The position numbers were made by a program, and so were the translations under genes. 64,000 nucleotides of DNA, taken from NCBI RefSeq assembly GCF_947331465.1, contig NZ_CAMZOK010000001.1, forward strand, positions 1,054,001 to 1,118,000, in the 5' to 3' direction. The notes beneath the pieces were generated by a model. The model saw only the letters and a list, made by a program, of their open reading frames with translations. It had not been told where the DNA came from and ran no database searches. How positions within the stretch are numbered: position 1 is the first letter of the stretch; the number at the start of each line of letters is the position of its first letter. Below are positions 37,949 to 46,802 of the stretch, piece after piece. The stretch is from Shimia sp. Alg240-R146. Its GTDB lineage: Bacteria; Pseudomonadota; Alphaproteobacteria; Rhodobacterales; Rhodobacteraceae.

Positions 37949-38332
37949 GTGCAATTTCAGGCATCTCCCAAACGCCCAGCGCGCGAAAGCGTCATTCCGA
38001 TGATTAACGTGGTTTTTCTGTTGTTGGTGTTCTTTTTGATGACCGCACAGATCACTCCGCCCGAGCCATTTGAAGTGGACCCTCCGCTCGCCAATGCGGA
38101 AACGCCCGCGGAAGGGAAAGCCATCCTATTTGTCACGGCCAATGGCGAGATGGCCTTTGAAGACGCTCGCGGAGAGGACGCCGTGTTGTTGGCTTTGCAG
38201 GGCTATCCTGAAGAAACGCCGTTGATGCTTCGGGCTGACAAGGGAGTGGGAGCAGAAAAAATCGCGGCGCTGCTGCCTAAACTGGCGGCGGCTGGCGTGC
38301 GAAGCCTGAAACTTGTGTCGGCCTCCCGATGA
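37949..38332 (+). CDS. exbD: ExbD/TolR-family protein, second copy, Asp replaced
   Basis: A 127-residue ExbD paralogue starting at GTG 37949, with GGAG upstream. The helix is VIPMINVVFLLLVFFLMTAQI. Where the first copy has MIDVVF, this copy has MINVVF, so the normally essential Asp is an Asn. The periplasmic part (LRADKGVGAEKIAALLPKLAAAGVRSLKLV) is otherwise typical. It may pair with the first copy as a heterodimer in which only one subunit carries the proton. Its stop overlaps tonB by ATGA. Confidence 0.9.
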   Translation: MQFQASPKRPARESVIPMINVVFLLLVFFLMTAQITPPEPFEVDPPLANAETPAEGKAILFVTANGEMAFEDARGEDAVLLALQGYPEETPLMLRADKGVGAEKIAALLPKLAAAGVRSLKLVSASR

Positions 38333-39288
38333 AAACGCTTCAGACATCCTCAGAAGTATTAATGATTGGCGGTTTGGTGGTCGCGGTGCATCTGGCGTTT
38401 GTGTCACCGCAGTTGGAGAGCGGCTTGGAGAGTGCAGGTGCAGCGGGCGCGGACATTTTGCAGGTCATGGCGTCAACTGCCAGCATTGCGACGTTGGTCG
38501 AAAATTGGGACAGCCCGCCGGAGATCGCTGAGGTGGCTGAAATGCCGACGGCTATGTCAACCGCCTCGCAAATGTCGCCCACCGCTTTGGTTGCCGTTTC
38601 CGATCCCGACTTCCCAGCCCCATCTCAAGCGATCAGCCTGACGGTCGGCGCCGCCGATGCGCCTCCCTTGCCTGTTGCGCCTTCCGCAGAGCCACCGAAA
38701 GTTTCGCTTCAATCGCCAATCGCGCCTTCCGTTCAGAAACCTCCCAATGCGCCTGCCTTGTTTCCAAAAACAATCCCGCCGCAAGTTGCTCACCCTCCGA
38801 AAGCGCCAGCTGTCCCTAAGCCACCGGCGGAGCCGGTCTCACCATCACAAGCGAAGCCCGTCACGCCCCCAAAGTCTGCAGATGAGGCCAAACCAAAGCC
38901 TGCCTCACAAAGCGCAATTCAAGTTCAGTCACGCCGGGCTTCTGGTGCCGGGGGAGACACTGCAAAGGGCAACAACGGAAGCGACGACACAGCCACAATT
39001 TCAAAGGCAAAACACAAGAGGTTGGCTGTTAAATGGGGGCAACAAATACGCAACCGCGTTGCCCGCCACGCCCCCAAAGGCGTTGGCAAGGGGCGAGCGA
39101 TCGTTGGCTTCACGGTGGCGGCCAACGGGAAGGTGTCCGCAATCAAATTGCTCAAATCTTCAGGCAACGCGCGGATTGATCAAGCCGCATTAAAATCGGT
39201 GCGATTGGCCGGAAACATGCCACGGGCTCCGAGAGGATTGGAGGTGTCTTCAATTCCGATGGCCGTGCCGATTTTTTCAAGCAAGTAA
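38329..39288 (+). CDS. tonB: TonB energy-transducer protein
   Basis: A 319-residue protein. An N-terminal membrane anchor (VLMIGGLVVAVHLAFVSP), a long Pro/Ala/Lys-rich periplasmic spacer (about residues 90-215), and a C-terminal TonB domain (RNRVARHAPKGVGKGRAIVGFTV and SGNARIDQAALKSVRLAGNMPRAP) are visible in order. It should span to HmuR. Its start overlaps the second exbD stop. It closes the haem operon. Confidence 0.92.
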   Translation: MKTLQTSSEVLMIGGLVVAVHLAFVSPQLESGLESAGAAGADILQVMASTASIATLVENWDSPPEIAEVAEMPTAMSTASQMSPTALVAVSDPDFPAPSQAISLTVGAADAPPLPVAPSAEPPKVSLQSPIAPSVQKPPNAPALFPKTIPPQVAHPPKAPAVPKPPAEPVSPSQAKPVTPPKSADEAKPKPASQSAIQVQSRRASGAGGDTAKGNNGSDDTATISKAKHKRLAVKWGQQIRNRVARHAPKGVGKGRAIVGFTVAANGKVSAIKLLKSSGNARIDQAALKSVRLAGNMPRAPRGLEVSSIPMAVPIFSSK

Positions 39289-39987
39289 AACGGTTGGTCA
39301 ATGGGCGATCAAAGAGCGTTTTCTTTAGCCGATAAAGTTCCGCGCGAAATAGTACGCCCGATTTGCGGAAGGGCCGTTCCTGCTTTGGGCTGGGAGCCGC
39401 CGTTAGACGCCGCTCGCAGAACAAGCGCAATCGGTTTGAGATTGAGTGATGAGAGAACCAATCGAATATCGCGTTTGTGCGCAAGTATTCAAACCAACTT
39501 GGCCGTTATGGCCTTGAGGGGAAATTCGCGGTTTAATCGAAACGCTTGCAACGAGACAAAGTTTCTAAGGCTTTTTTCTTTGTTGGGTATGTTGTGGGGT
39601 AAGCCATTACTTTCGAAATTTTAAACGAAAAAAACAAAGGGTAATGGCGGAGAAGGTGTCCGCCTATATTTTCCCGCAGAATTTTCAAAAGTAATATAAA
39701 AAAACGTACGATTTTTGTTCATACCACAAAAAATACCACTTCATGCAAACGATCAAAGCCTCGCCGACTAGATGGCCCCACCGCCCCAAGAAAGGCTCCC
39801 AGGAACGGAATACCCGTCCCTCCCGACCATAGGGGCAGCGAGAAGGGGCAGCGATTCTGCGGAAACCCGCAAAACCCTGTGCTGATATCAAAGCCGAGAC
39901 TTTCGGAGACATGCCCGCTTCTTTGTTGGCCGCGCAAGCAACAACAGTGGATGAGCACGCCAAATTACCACAGCTTAACGCGTTTGG
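39289..39987. other. Gene-poor interval with a dispersed repeat
   Basis: No credible gene is seen in 699 bases. A GGCGGCTCCCAGCCCAAAGC motif lies on the minus strand at about 39378-39401 and recurs elsewhere. Short open frames on both strands have no ribosome site or conserved-looking sequence. Confidence 0.5.
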
Positions 39988-40299
39988 TCAGTAAGATGTT
40001 GGTGCCACTCCACCTGGGCCATCAGGAGTGTCAGGATCTCCAATCGGCGGATCCGTGACAACCGCCACAGGTACCGGGCCCAACAGCCCGACAATCAGCG
40101 GAATGCATTGATCGTCCGGATCTGTCTCCAACAGACTCTCGAGTTCTCGCTGCAGTTCTTCTTTGGAACCGAGGTCTCGGTAGTACGCGCAGCGCAATTC
40201 AAGATCTTCCGCCTCTTGAGCCAAAGCCGATGGATCAAGACCCGCTTGAATAAAAATCATTGAAAGCGCAGAGACTACACCAACACTTTTCCGTTTCAT
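39988..40299 (-). CDS. Small secreted acidic hypothetical protein
   Basis: A 103-residue protein with a signal peptide (MKRKSVGVVSALSMIFIQAG, ending ALAQ). The mature part is acidic and helical (EDLELRCAYYRDLGSKEELQRELESLLETD), then a Pro/Asp/Gly-rich tail (VVTDPPIGDPDTPDGPGG). GGTGAG lies upstream of the ATG. It is a probable real gene with unknown role; it borders the glycan cluster. Confidence 0.6.
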   Translation of the reverse strand: MKRKSVGVVSALSMIFIQAGLDPSALAQEAEDLELRCAYYRDLGSKEELQRELESLLETDPDDQCIPLIVGLLGPVPVAVVTDPPIGDPDTPDGPGGVAPTSY

Positions 40300-41174
40300 A
40301 ATCTCACCCCACCCAGCCGTTAAGTCTTTGCATCATAATAATAATAACACAATCAACATACGGAATGTTTTGATCTGTGTCAAAATTCCGCCATTCACCT
40401 GCCCTTTTTTGGACACAATGTTTGAACCACCACCGCCAGTCAGGCGGCAGGTTTAGGCGCCTGCTTCCGACGAAAGACTCTCCTTCCGCGCGTGGACGAT
40501 GGGAAGGAGGAATTCTATTGTTGCTGCGATTTAACAGTCTAGCTGCAAGCGGCATCCCGGGGTGAAAGCGCGGTTTGCCGATCCGGCGTGGAAAATTGGC
40601 AATCTTCTCGAACCACATGAACTGCTCCAAGCACAAAACCTAAACGCAATACCTAGTGCATCGTTCCCTGCCTGCGATCCGGGGCCACGGGACAGCGACC
40701 CATTTGGAGTCGAATTTTATAAAACGTACGTAGCAACGCGCCTCCAAGACCGTCTGGACCACAAAAAACAACCCTGAAGTGACTTCTACAATTTGCAAAT
40801 TGCCACTGACTTACCCAACGCTGCAATGCCAAATCGCGTCTCAAGGACCCCAAAAATTTTTTTCGAAAGATCCGGCACGAAGCGATTAATTTCGAGGCAA
40901 AGATGCTCCAACCCATCGTACCTAAAGCCATTTTCTGTGTGGAAATTCGCCGATTCGCCAAGACCGCACATGCGAAATATGTGATCCGTTGAATCACGCA
41001 CAGGTCATCGAGATAGATTGTGGGCGCAGGTACCTTTGGTTCTGACAAGCGGCGCTCGTGAGCCCGCGCGAGCCAAACCAATCATCACATCTTGCGCGCC
41101 GAAGGTTTGCTCGCCCGCCAATGGGCTGCCAATACGCGAGGCAGTAACTATGCGGAGGGGGGGCGGAGCCCTGC
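40300..41174. other. Gene-poor interval with a possible decayed reading frame
   Basis: No intact gene is seen in 875 bases. A minus-strand frame at 40786-41001 gives protein-like sequence (ANFHTENGFRYDGLEHLCLE), and an adjacent frame just upstream (VPAPTIYLDDL) could have been joined to it before a frameshift. This may be a gene remnant; family not recognised. Confidence 0.35.
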
Positions 41175-41714
41175 CTATCGCTTCGGGATATCGCCTTTTG
41201 GCGAAACCGCTGCAAGAAGACGCGGCTTTAGAACTTCTCGCTGGGAACAGGTCGGGAGGTACTGCGATGCATATTCATATTTCATGTGAATGAGATTTTT
41301 CCCCAATCCACCATTTCGAGCGATCCAGTGCGCAACCCACGCCGGATAGGACTTCAGCATGTAATCGGTTCCCCAAGCGTTCATCTCTTGGCTGGCGCCA
41401 TAAGCTCGGTGGAATGAGAAGGATGCGCCACGCGCGATACACGTCTGCTCCGCTGGCAGGCCCAGAAACAGTGTGCAAGCCGACTGGCATTTGCCCTGAA
41501 ACTTCACTCTCGAGTTTGCGTGTTTTACGCGCGATACCCTCTGCGCGTACTTCACCACGTCTCCGCCACGATCGTGCGAAATCACAATGACATTGGAACG
41601 CTTAGGTTCCGCAGCATCGGTGGTGGAGGCCCAAGCACAACCAACGAGTGCGACCGCAAAGATCGCGACATTCAAGTTGCCTGTGCGCCCCCAAGATACC
41701 TTGGGAAACTTCAT
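41175..41714 (-). CDS. Secreted ClpP/COG3904-like periplasmic protein
   Basis: A 179-residue protein with a signal peptide (LNVAIFAVALVGCAWASTTDAA). The mature part has the layout of periplasmic ClpP-fold proteins: VISHDRGGDVVKYAQRV (GG turn), then KFQGKCQSACTLFLGLPAEQTC where the Ser of QSACT would be the nucleophile, and ASFSFHRAYG where the His would sit. Two pairs of Cys could form disulphides. No substrate is known. It lies beside the glycan cluster and may act on the envelope. Confidence 0.6.
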   Translation of the reverse strand: MKFPKVSWGRTGNLNVAIFAVALVGCAWASTTDAAEPKRSNVIVISHDRGGDVVKYAQRVSRVKHANSRVKFQGKCQSACTLFLGLPAEQTCIARGASFSFHRAYGASQEMNAWGTDYMLKSYPAWVAHWIARNGGLGKNLIHMKYEYASQYLPTCSQREVLKPRLLAAVSPKGDIPKR

Positions 41715-42113
41715 TTTCTGCTCGCTTTCTTGCCCCTATACGCTCTCTTCGTGCGCTTGGATGATTTTTAAGGCGACACTAGCCGCTCCAAGCCAAGAAG
41801 GAGTTTCTTTTTGCTCATTCTTTCTGGCAAAAATTGGACCCCCGCTTGGCAGAAACAGTTTGTTCGCAAAGCCTGAACAATGAAGTTACCAAAACTGGAT
41901 TTCGGAACAAGGCGTCACTTGCGCCAAGTTGCGCAAACGGTTTTCACGCCTCAAATTAGGAAAAAGATTCTTCGCTCTCGGCTGAACACGAAACAATTGC
42001 CCAGGTTTCCCGGTGTTCAGCACGCTTCAAGAACATCTCCAAACCGCGCCAGACCTTGTTGGGATTGACCACCGACCGAAGAACCGGTGTTGATGTTCAG
42101 GAGTGCTTTCCGG
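41715..42113. other. Gene-free interval
   Basis: No gene, repeat or clear regulatory signal is recognised in these 399 bases between the ClpP-like gene and the end of the chimera gene. Confidence 0.45.
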
Positions 42114-45100
42114 TTACGGATGCCATGTCTTGATAGAATGCCATTGACACGGTGCACCAAAAATCCGCTCCAGCTCCTGCGCGGAAGGCATTCGGCGCGC
42201 GCGTGGGTCAAACTGGACGCCCTTAGTCGCTGTGTCTACGCACAGCGCCGTCACCTTCTCAACGTCAAGGCCAGACAACCCATCGATTTCAAATCGCGCC
42301 AGATAGGGATCGCAAAGCACAACCGACTCCGCTTCAACTTTTTCGAAAGCGCTTACGAGCTCAATTTTAAAGGTGTCGACCAGATCTTCGATGATCGGAT
42401 GCATGCCACGATCCAATTCCCTCTCGAAATCCGGCCAATCCATAATCCCGATGCCTTTTCCGCTTCGTACAGCGGCGTTCACAACTTCCACCACCTCTTC
42501 TATTTGCGGCGCATTGGCTGAAAAGTCGGCGACAAATATCGAACGATAGGCAACGCGCGGCACGCGGATTGGCAGCATAATTCTCGGCGCCGGAAACACG
42601 CGTTTTCTAGAAGTTGTGAAGTTTGGAGCTTCGGATTGGCTCAGTTTCGACCGCCAGCGAAGATAATTCCTTCGATAATCCAACCGAACACCGTGATAGA
42701 TTGTCTTCACATGTGTTGCCTGTGCACGCGTTAAGGCCTCCGGACGCTCCAGACTCAATGAGAGAGGCACTTTCGAAAATATCGTGGTGATCTTGTCTTT
42801 GCCAAACAGAGCTTCGAACCGGCGCAGCAATTCCATGTCAGCCCCGATCCTGACACGGTCCCAATGTCCAATTTGATCGATTGCCTCGCGACGCAACATC
42901 AAAGAAGAATGGTTGGTGGTAAACAGCGTTGACATCGGCCGCCAGTTACTTAGCGCATAGAGATCCGGATCCACTCTCCCCCAAACAGTCACAGCGCCCG
43001 CAGAATTGCTGCGTACAAGTAAGTGCCGCATCTGGAGTTCTATTTTTTCAGGATGGGACCAATCGTCTGCATCATGCACAGTTATGAACGCACCTGTTGC
43101 ACGCCGGAGGCCGGCATTTCTCGCAACATAAGCTCCCCTGTTGTTCTTTCCGCGTAGCAACTTTATTCGCCGGTCGGTGCGCGCGATCTCCTTCACAATC
43201 TCGCAAGTCTGATCAGTGCTGGCATCGTCGGAGACAATGATTTCCAGGTTCTTCCAGGTCTGGCCTTGTAGGCTGCGCAACGCCACTGGAAGGGTTTCTT
43301 CACCGTTGTAGACCGGAATAATAACCGAGACCTTGGGTTGAACCTCTGGATCGATCGCCGCGCCTTTTGACTGCGATCCTTGGATATTGAAGAACGACAA
43401 CGGCTTCTTCGGATCGAGGAGTTTCAGCGTTTCAAGCCCATTGTCAGAATAGACTTTGTTAATCCACGATAAACGTTCTCCGTCCGCCCGCCGCCGTGTC
43501 ATTCCCTTTTGCCCGAAAAAGCTATTTGCCACGACAAACGTCAGGCTCGGATCACCCATTCTTTCAACCAAACTGTTTAAAGCTATCTCCCTTGCCTCTT
43601 CATTCCGGCCCGCGCGTATCAGGCAATCGGCCTCCAGAAGAGCATAGTCCTTTCTCTTGGCTCGTCGCTCTGGGCTGATCTGCTCCAAAGCCTCCAGAGC
43701 GTCATCTGAGCGCCCTAGGCCGCTAAACCATCTTGCCTGCTTCCAACTAGCGCTCTCACGGTCTCGATCGCGCGCGTCAGGGTCATTTGCCAGCTTTTTA
43801 AGCTTCGCAAGTGCAAGAGACGAATAACCGCCCCACAACCGATTTTCCAATTCGCTCGGTGTCCAGTCTTGCCGCGTGTCTTCAACCGCGGCATTCGCAA
43901 TTGCGTTTGCCTCTTTTCGCACACGCGTCACAACATTGTTGGGTGCGCTTACGCTGACTTCCCGAAGTCCCAGCGACAACATCCAGAACGGTGGCACAAC
44001 GTCTTCAGGATGGAACATCGGCTTGCGCAAGCATTTCATCGCAAGTCCCACACTATCGGTACCTCCGAAACGCGCATTGGCCCCTAGAGTCAACGGCAAC
44101 ATTCTGTCCAGATGAAACTTCCTGTCCTGCCTATAAGGCCAAGTGCCGCCGTCAAATCTCGAAAGCATCCAATTGGAGGCCATCGCCAAGCCAACTCCGT
44201 CCTCCGTCTGATACCCCCAAAGATCATCGCCAACAGAAAGAGCCAGATTTGCCAGATGCATCCATGTTTGCAAATTTATGGCGCAGAAATTGGCGCTCTG
44301 GACTTTTTTCATCTCCCGCAGCTGTTGGCCATGCACACCGAATTGAGACCCAATTCTGTATCGGCAGCGCAACAGGACGTCCGCAAGCCTCTTTGCGTCA
44401 TCAACGTAAAGAGCAATGGCGGCAACCTGTAGGTCGTAGCTGGTGCCTTGATAGTCGCCCAATCGACTCGCCTTGCGCCCTTGCTCGCTGTCAACCAGCC
44501 AATCCAGATACGCGGTAAGCCACTCCCGGAGAACAGCACCTTCTGCCTTTGTCAGCGCTCCCGACCGCAGAAGCAATCGAACCGCATCAAGAAAGAAGTA
44601 GAAATCTCTTGTGTCGATCAAGCCGCGGGCAGATCCATTCTCAGGATCGTTCTTCGGGTTAAACTGTGCGAATTCCAAATGTGGTGACATAGCCGTTTCG
44701 GGATTGAGGAACCACCGGCGTACCAATTTTGCAGCTTGAGTATCATAACGATTTTGTCCGCTAGCGCATCCGGCAAGCGCCAAGACCGTTGTGTCATCAA
44801 ATACGCGCTGCAACCTCGTGCGATCGTATTGCGCGCTTTCGTCGGAGTATAGCTCGGAGTCAGGTGAACGATGCCCTTCCCGCCACTCTCCGGGCAACCC
44901 GTTTTGAGTGCGTTTGTCGGGCCACCAAAAGGCAGCCGGGTTGAAATAATCTTGCTTGTCTCCGGACGGTGGTTCTGTGGCTTTGTCCAATACCGAATGC
45001 GTTCCACGTTCTAGCGCCAACTCCGCTTCTTGCAGCAATCGGTCATAAACCAGCGCCATATTTGACTCGGCTGGCGCTCTGGACAAAGCACCCAGGCTTT

Positions 45101-46802
45101 CCGCCGCATAGATCGTCAATTGTTCTGGTTGCATCGCGCTGGCCAATGCCTGTTGATCTAAGCCATCCAACAAATCGATTAGACCTTCCGAGCGCGCTAT
45201 GGCCCGATTGACACTTTTGGTAAGCGGCGCCTCTTCACCTTCTTCTTGCCCCGACGCCAGCCTCGCGACTCGACCAGCCTCGCCAAATGCCCCTGCATCC
45301 TCGCTGCGCTTTGATCTGGGGAGGTCCCAGACATCGTCAGCCCAACTGTCCCAAACCCCGGGAACCCCCAATCGCCACAACAGGTCAACCTTGGGTCGGC
45401 GGCCATATGGCAACTTTTCGTCAAACAAAACGCTGGAATCACTTCGAAAAATGATTTGAGGCTCTTCTTCCGGTTCAGGGATCTCTCCCCCCTCAATAAG
45501 AGGCTGATTGTCCGACACTCGCACCATCGGAACGACGAAATACTTCAGATAGGGCGTTTCTTGGATGGCCGATCGAACTTCGTCCCATGCTTGCTGTGTG
45601 AGAAAACAGTTTCCGTCCCATGGCAAAACCCATTTTGCCTCGTCGCGCCCCATGTCCAGCGCAACATTTCGCGCCCCGTTGTTGTTCACCGCATAGAGTA
45701 TTTTTTCGGTTCTGATATGAGCTTGGGCACGCAGTTGGTCATAATGCGTCATCTCGTCAAACTGGTCGCGGAGCATGAAATCTGGGCGCGGAAAACCGCT
45801 CAGCTTCCACTCCGCACGGCGGTACTCGTCCAACTCAAAAGGGATAACCACATAGGATTGCCCGTGCTCATCCAAAAGATCGGTGATTGCTCGTTGTTGC
45901 GCAGGGTCGACAACACGGTTTACGATCCAGCTTTTCTTGCAGTCCTCAAAAATCGGTTCATTTTCTAGGAGGAACCGTAGGTTTAGCACCGACTGCCCGG
46001 ATTTGTGCCGAGGCGGCAAGTCGTTCCCAATGATCCGGCAAAGCGCAAACGTATCAGGTTTTTCCTGTAGACCTTTGCTATAGTACTCGGCTCTCAGAGC
46101 CGCAAAATCTGTCACAGCTTGAGGCTTCGGTTTCGGCTTTGGCAATCTCGGGCTGTAGACGCGGGACGCGCCCGGCTGGATCCGGAGCAACTCGTCATAA
46201 ACGTCTTCAAGCCTGCCTCTCAGGAAAGAGGGCACACCCAAGTCCAGAAAGCTCGCCGCGTGCCACTTGCTTCGTAACAGGTGAAACCTTTCAACAAACA
46301 ACGACACCTGATCGTCGCCGCAATAAATTTCGGGCGGGAAATACTCGAAGTTGTAACCTGAGTGCCGAAACGCCGTATGCTGTCCACAATCTGTTAGAAA
46401 AACGGGCCGGTAGCGTGGTTCGGTTTCCTGCCAATCCCTAATCTGGTCAACGATTTTCTCCAACCGGTCTTCGGAAACTCCAAAAGCCGCCACCATCAGA
46501 GTTACGCCTTTCGGCCCCGCGGACAGCCCCTGAAAATAGCCAGAGCCAGGCAGCATGCCGACGCCCGGCATGCTCGCAACCGGCCAACTGCTCTTCTGCG
46601 CTTCAGTCAGTCTGCGCAGGTGAAGATCGTCTGCCGGCCGCCGCTCAGCTTTCCAAAACCCGCCTATGATATCTTTCTTGTGCGACAATCCAATAAGCCG
46701 CTCATAGACACGAACGGAATTTGCGCGAAGCTTAGAAGCGGCAAGAGCGGCGCCATCGTTTCGCAGCACTCCCGAAAATTTCGACTTTTTGCCCTTCGTC
46801 AT
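42114..46802 (-). CDS. 1562-residue GT-like / alginate-lyase-like / GT2 chimera
   Basis: Regions in order: an N-terminal part (1-225) with RPVFLTDCGQHTAFRHSGY; a GT-A-like part (about 250-430) starting FALCRIIGNDLPPRH, with VNRVVDP and WVLPWDGNCFL; a linker; an alginate-lyase-like toroid (about 600-910) with NPAAFWWPDK, SYDLQVAAIALYVDDA, RIGSQFGVHGQQL and SANFCAINLQTWMHLANLAL; a helical, TPR-like part (985-1095); a GT2 domain (1156-1350) with VSVIIPVYNGEETL and the HDADDW metal motif; and a C-terminal domain (1410-1562). No signal peptide is seen, so it is probably cytoplasmic. The lyase motif N-N-H-G is D-Y-Q-G here (783-786), so lyase activity may be lost. The ATG overlaps the upstream stop as ATGA. 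A surface polysaccharide assembly role is inferred. Confidence 0.8.
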   Translation of the reverse strand: MTKGKKSKFSGVLRNDGAALAASKLRANSVRVYERLIGLSHKKDIIGGFWKAERRPADDLHLRRLTEAQKSSWPVASMPGVGMLPGSGYFQGLSAGPKGVTLMVAAFGVSEDRLEKIVDQIRDWQETEPRYRPVFLTDCGQHTAFRHSGYNFEYFPPEIYCGDDQVSLFVERFHLLRSKWHAASFLDLGVPSFLRGRLEDVYDELLRIQPGASRVYSPRLPKPKPKPQAVTDFAALRAEYYSKGLQEKPDTFALCRIIGNDLPPRHKSGQSVLNLRFLLENEPIFEDCKKSWIVNRVVDPAQQRAITDLLDEHGQSYVVIPFELDEYRRAEWKLSGFPRPDFMLRDQFDEMTHYDQLRAQAHIRTEKILYAVNNNGARNVALDMGRDEAKWVLPWDGNCFLTQQAWDEVRSAIQETPYLKYFVVPMVRVSDNQPLIEGGEIPEPEEEPQIIFRSDSSVLFDEKLPYGRRPKVDLLWRLGVPGVWDSWADDVWDLPRSKRSEDAGAFGEAGRVARLASGQEEGEEAPLTKSVNRAIARSEGLIDLLDGLDQQALASAMQPEQLTIYAAESLGALSRAPAESNMALVYDRLLQEAELALERGTHSVLDKATEPPSGDKQDYFNPAAFWWPDKRTQNGLPGEWREGHRSPDSELYSDESAQYDRTRLQRVFDDTTVLALAGCASGQNRYDTQAAKLVRRWFLNPETAMSPHLEFAQFNPKNDPENGSARGLIDTRDFYFFLDAVRLLLRSGALTKAEGAVLREWLTAYLDWLVDSEQGRKASRLGDYQGTSYDLQVAAIALYVDDAKRLADVLLRCRYRIGSQFGVHGQQLREMKKVQSANFCAINLQTWMHLANLALSVGDDLWGYQTEDGVGLAMASNWMLSRFDGGTWPYRQDRKFHLDRMLPLTLGANARFGGTDSVGLAMKCLRKPMFHPEDVVPPFWMLSLGLREVSVSAPNNVVTRVRKEANAIANAAVEDTRQDWTPSELENRLWGGYSSLALAKLKKLANDPDARDRDRESASWKQARWFSGLGRSDDALEALEQISPERRAKRKDYALLEADCLIRAGRNEEAREIALNSLVERMGDPSLTFVVANSFFGQKGMTRRRADGERLSWINKVYSDNGLETLKLLDPKKPLSFFNIQGSQSKGAAIDPEVQPKVSVIIPVYNGEETLPVALRSLQGQTWKNLEIIVSDDASTDQTCEIVKEIARTDRRIKLLRGKNNRGAYVARNAGLRRATGAFITVHDADDWSHPEKIELQMRHLLVRSNSAGAVTVWGRVDPDLYALSNWRPMSTLFTTNHSSLMLRREAIDQIGHWDRVRIGADMELLRRFEALFGKDKITTIFSKVPLSLSLERPEALTRAQATHVKTIYHGVRLDYRRNYLRWRSKLSQSEAPNFTTSRKRVFPAPRIMLPIRVPRVAYRSIFVADFSANAPQIEEVVEVVNAAVRSGKGIGIMDWPDFERELDRGMHPIIEDLVDTFKIELVSAFEKVEAESVVLCDPYLARFEIDGLSGLDVEKVTALCVDTATKGVQFDPRARRMPSAQELERIFGAPCQWHSIKTWHP

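Noticed and set aside
39301..39624. 107-residue plus-strand frame
   Set aside because: Its sequence includes a dispersed intergenic repeat and it has no ribosome site.
39685..39963. 92-residue minus-strand frame
   Set aside because: Irregular composition and no homologous-looking core; probably chance.
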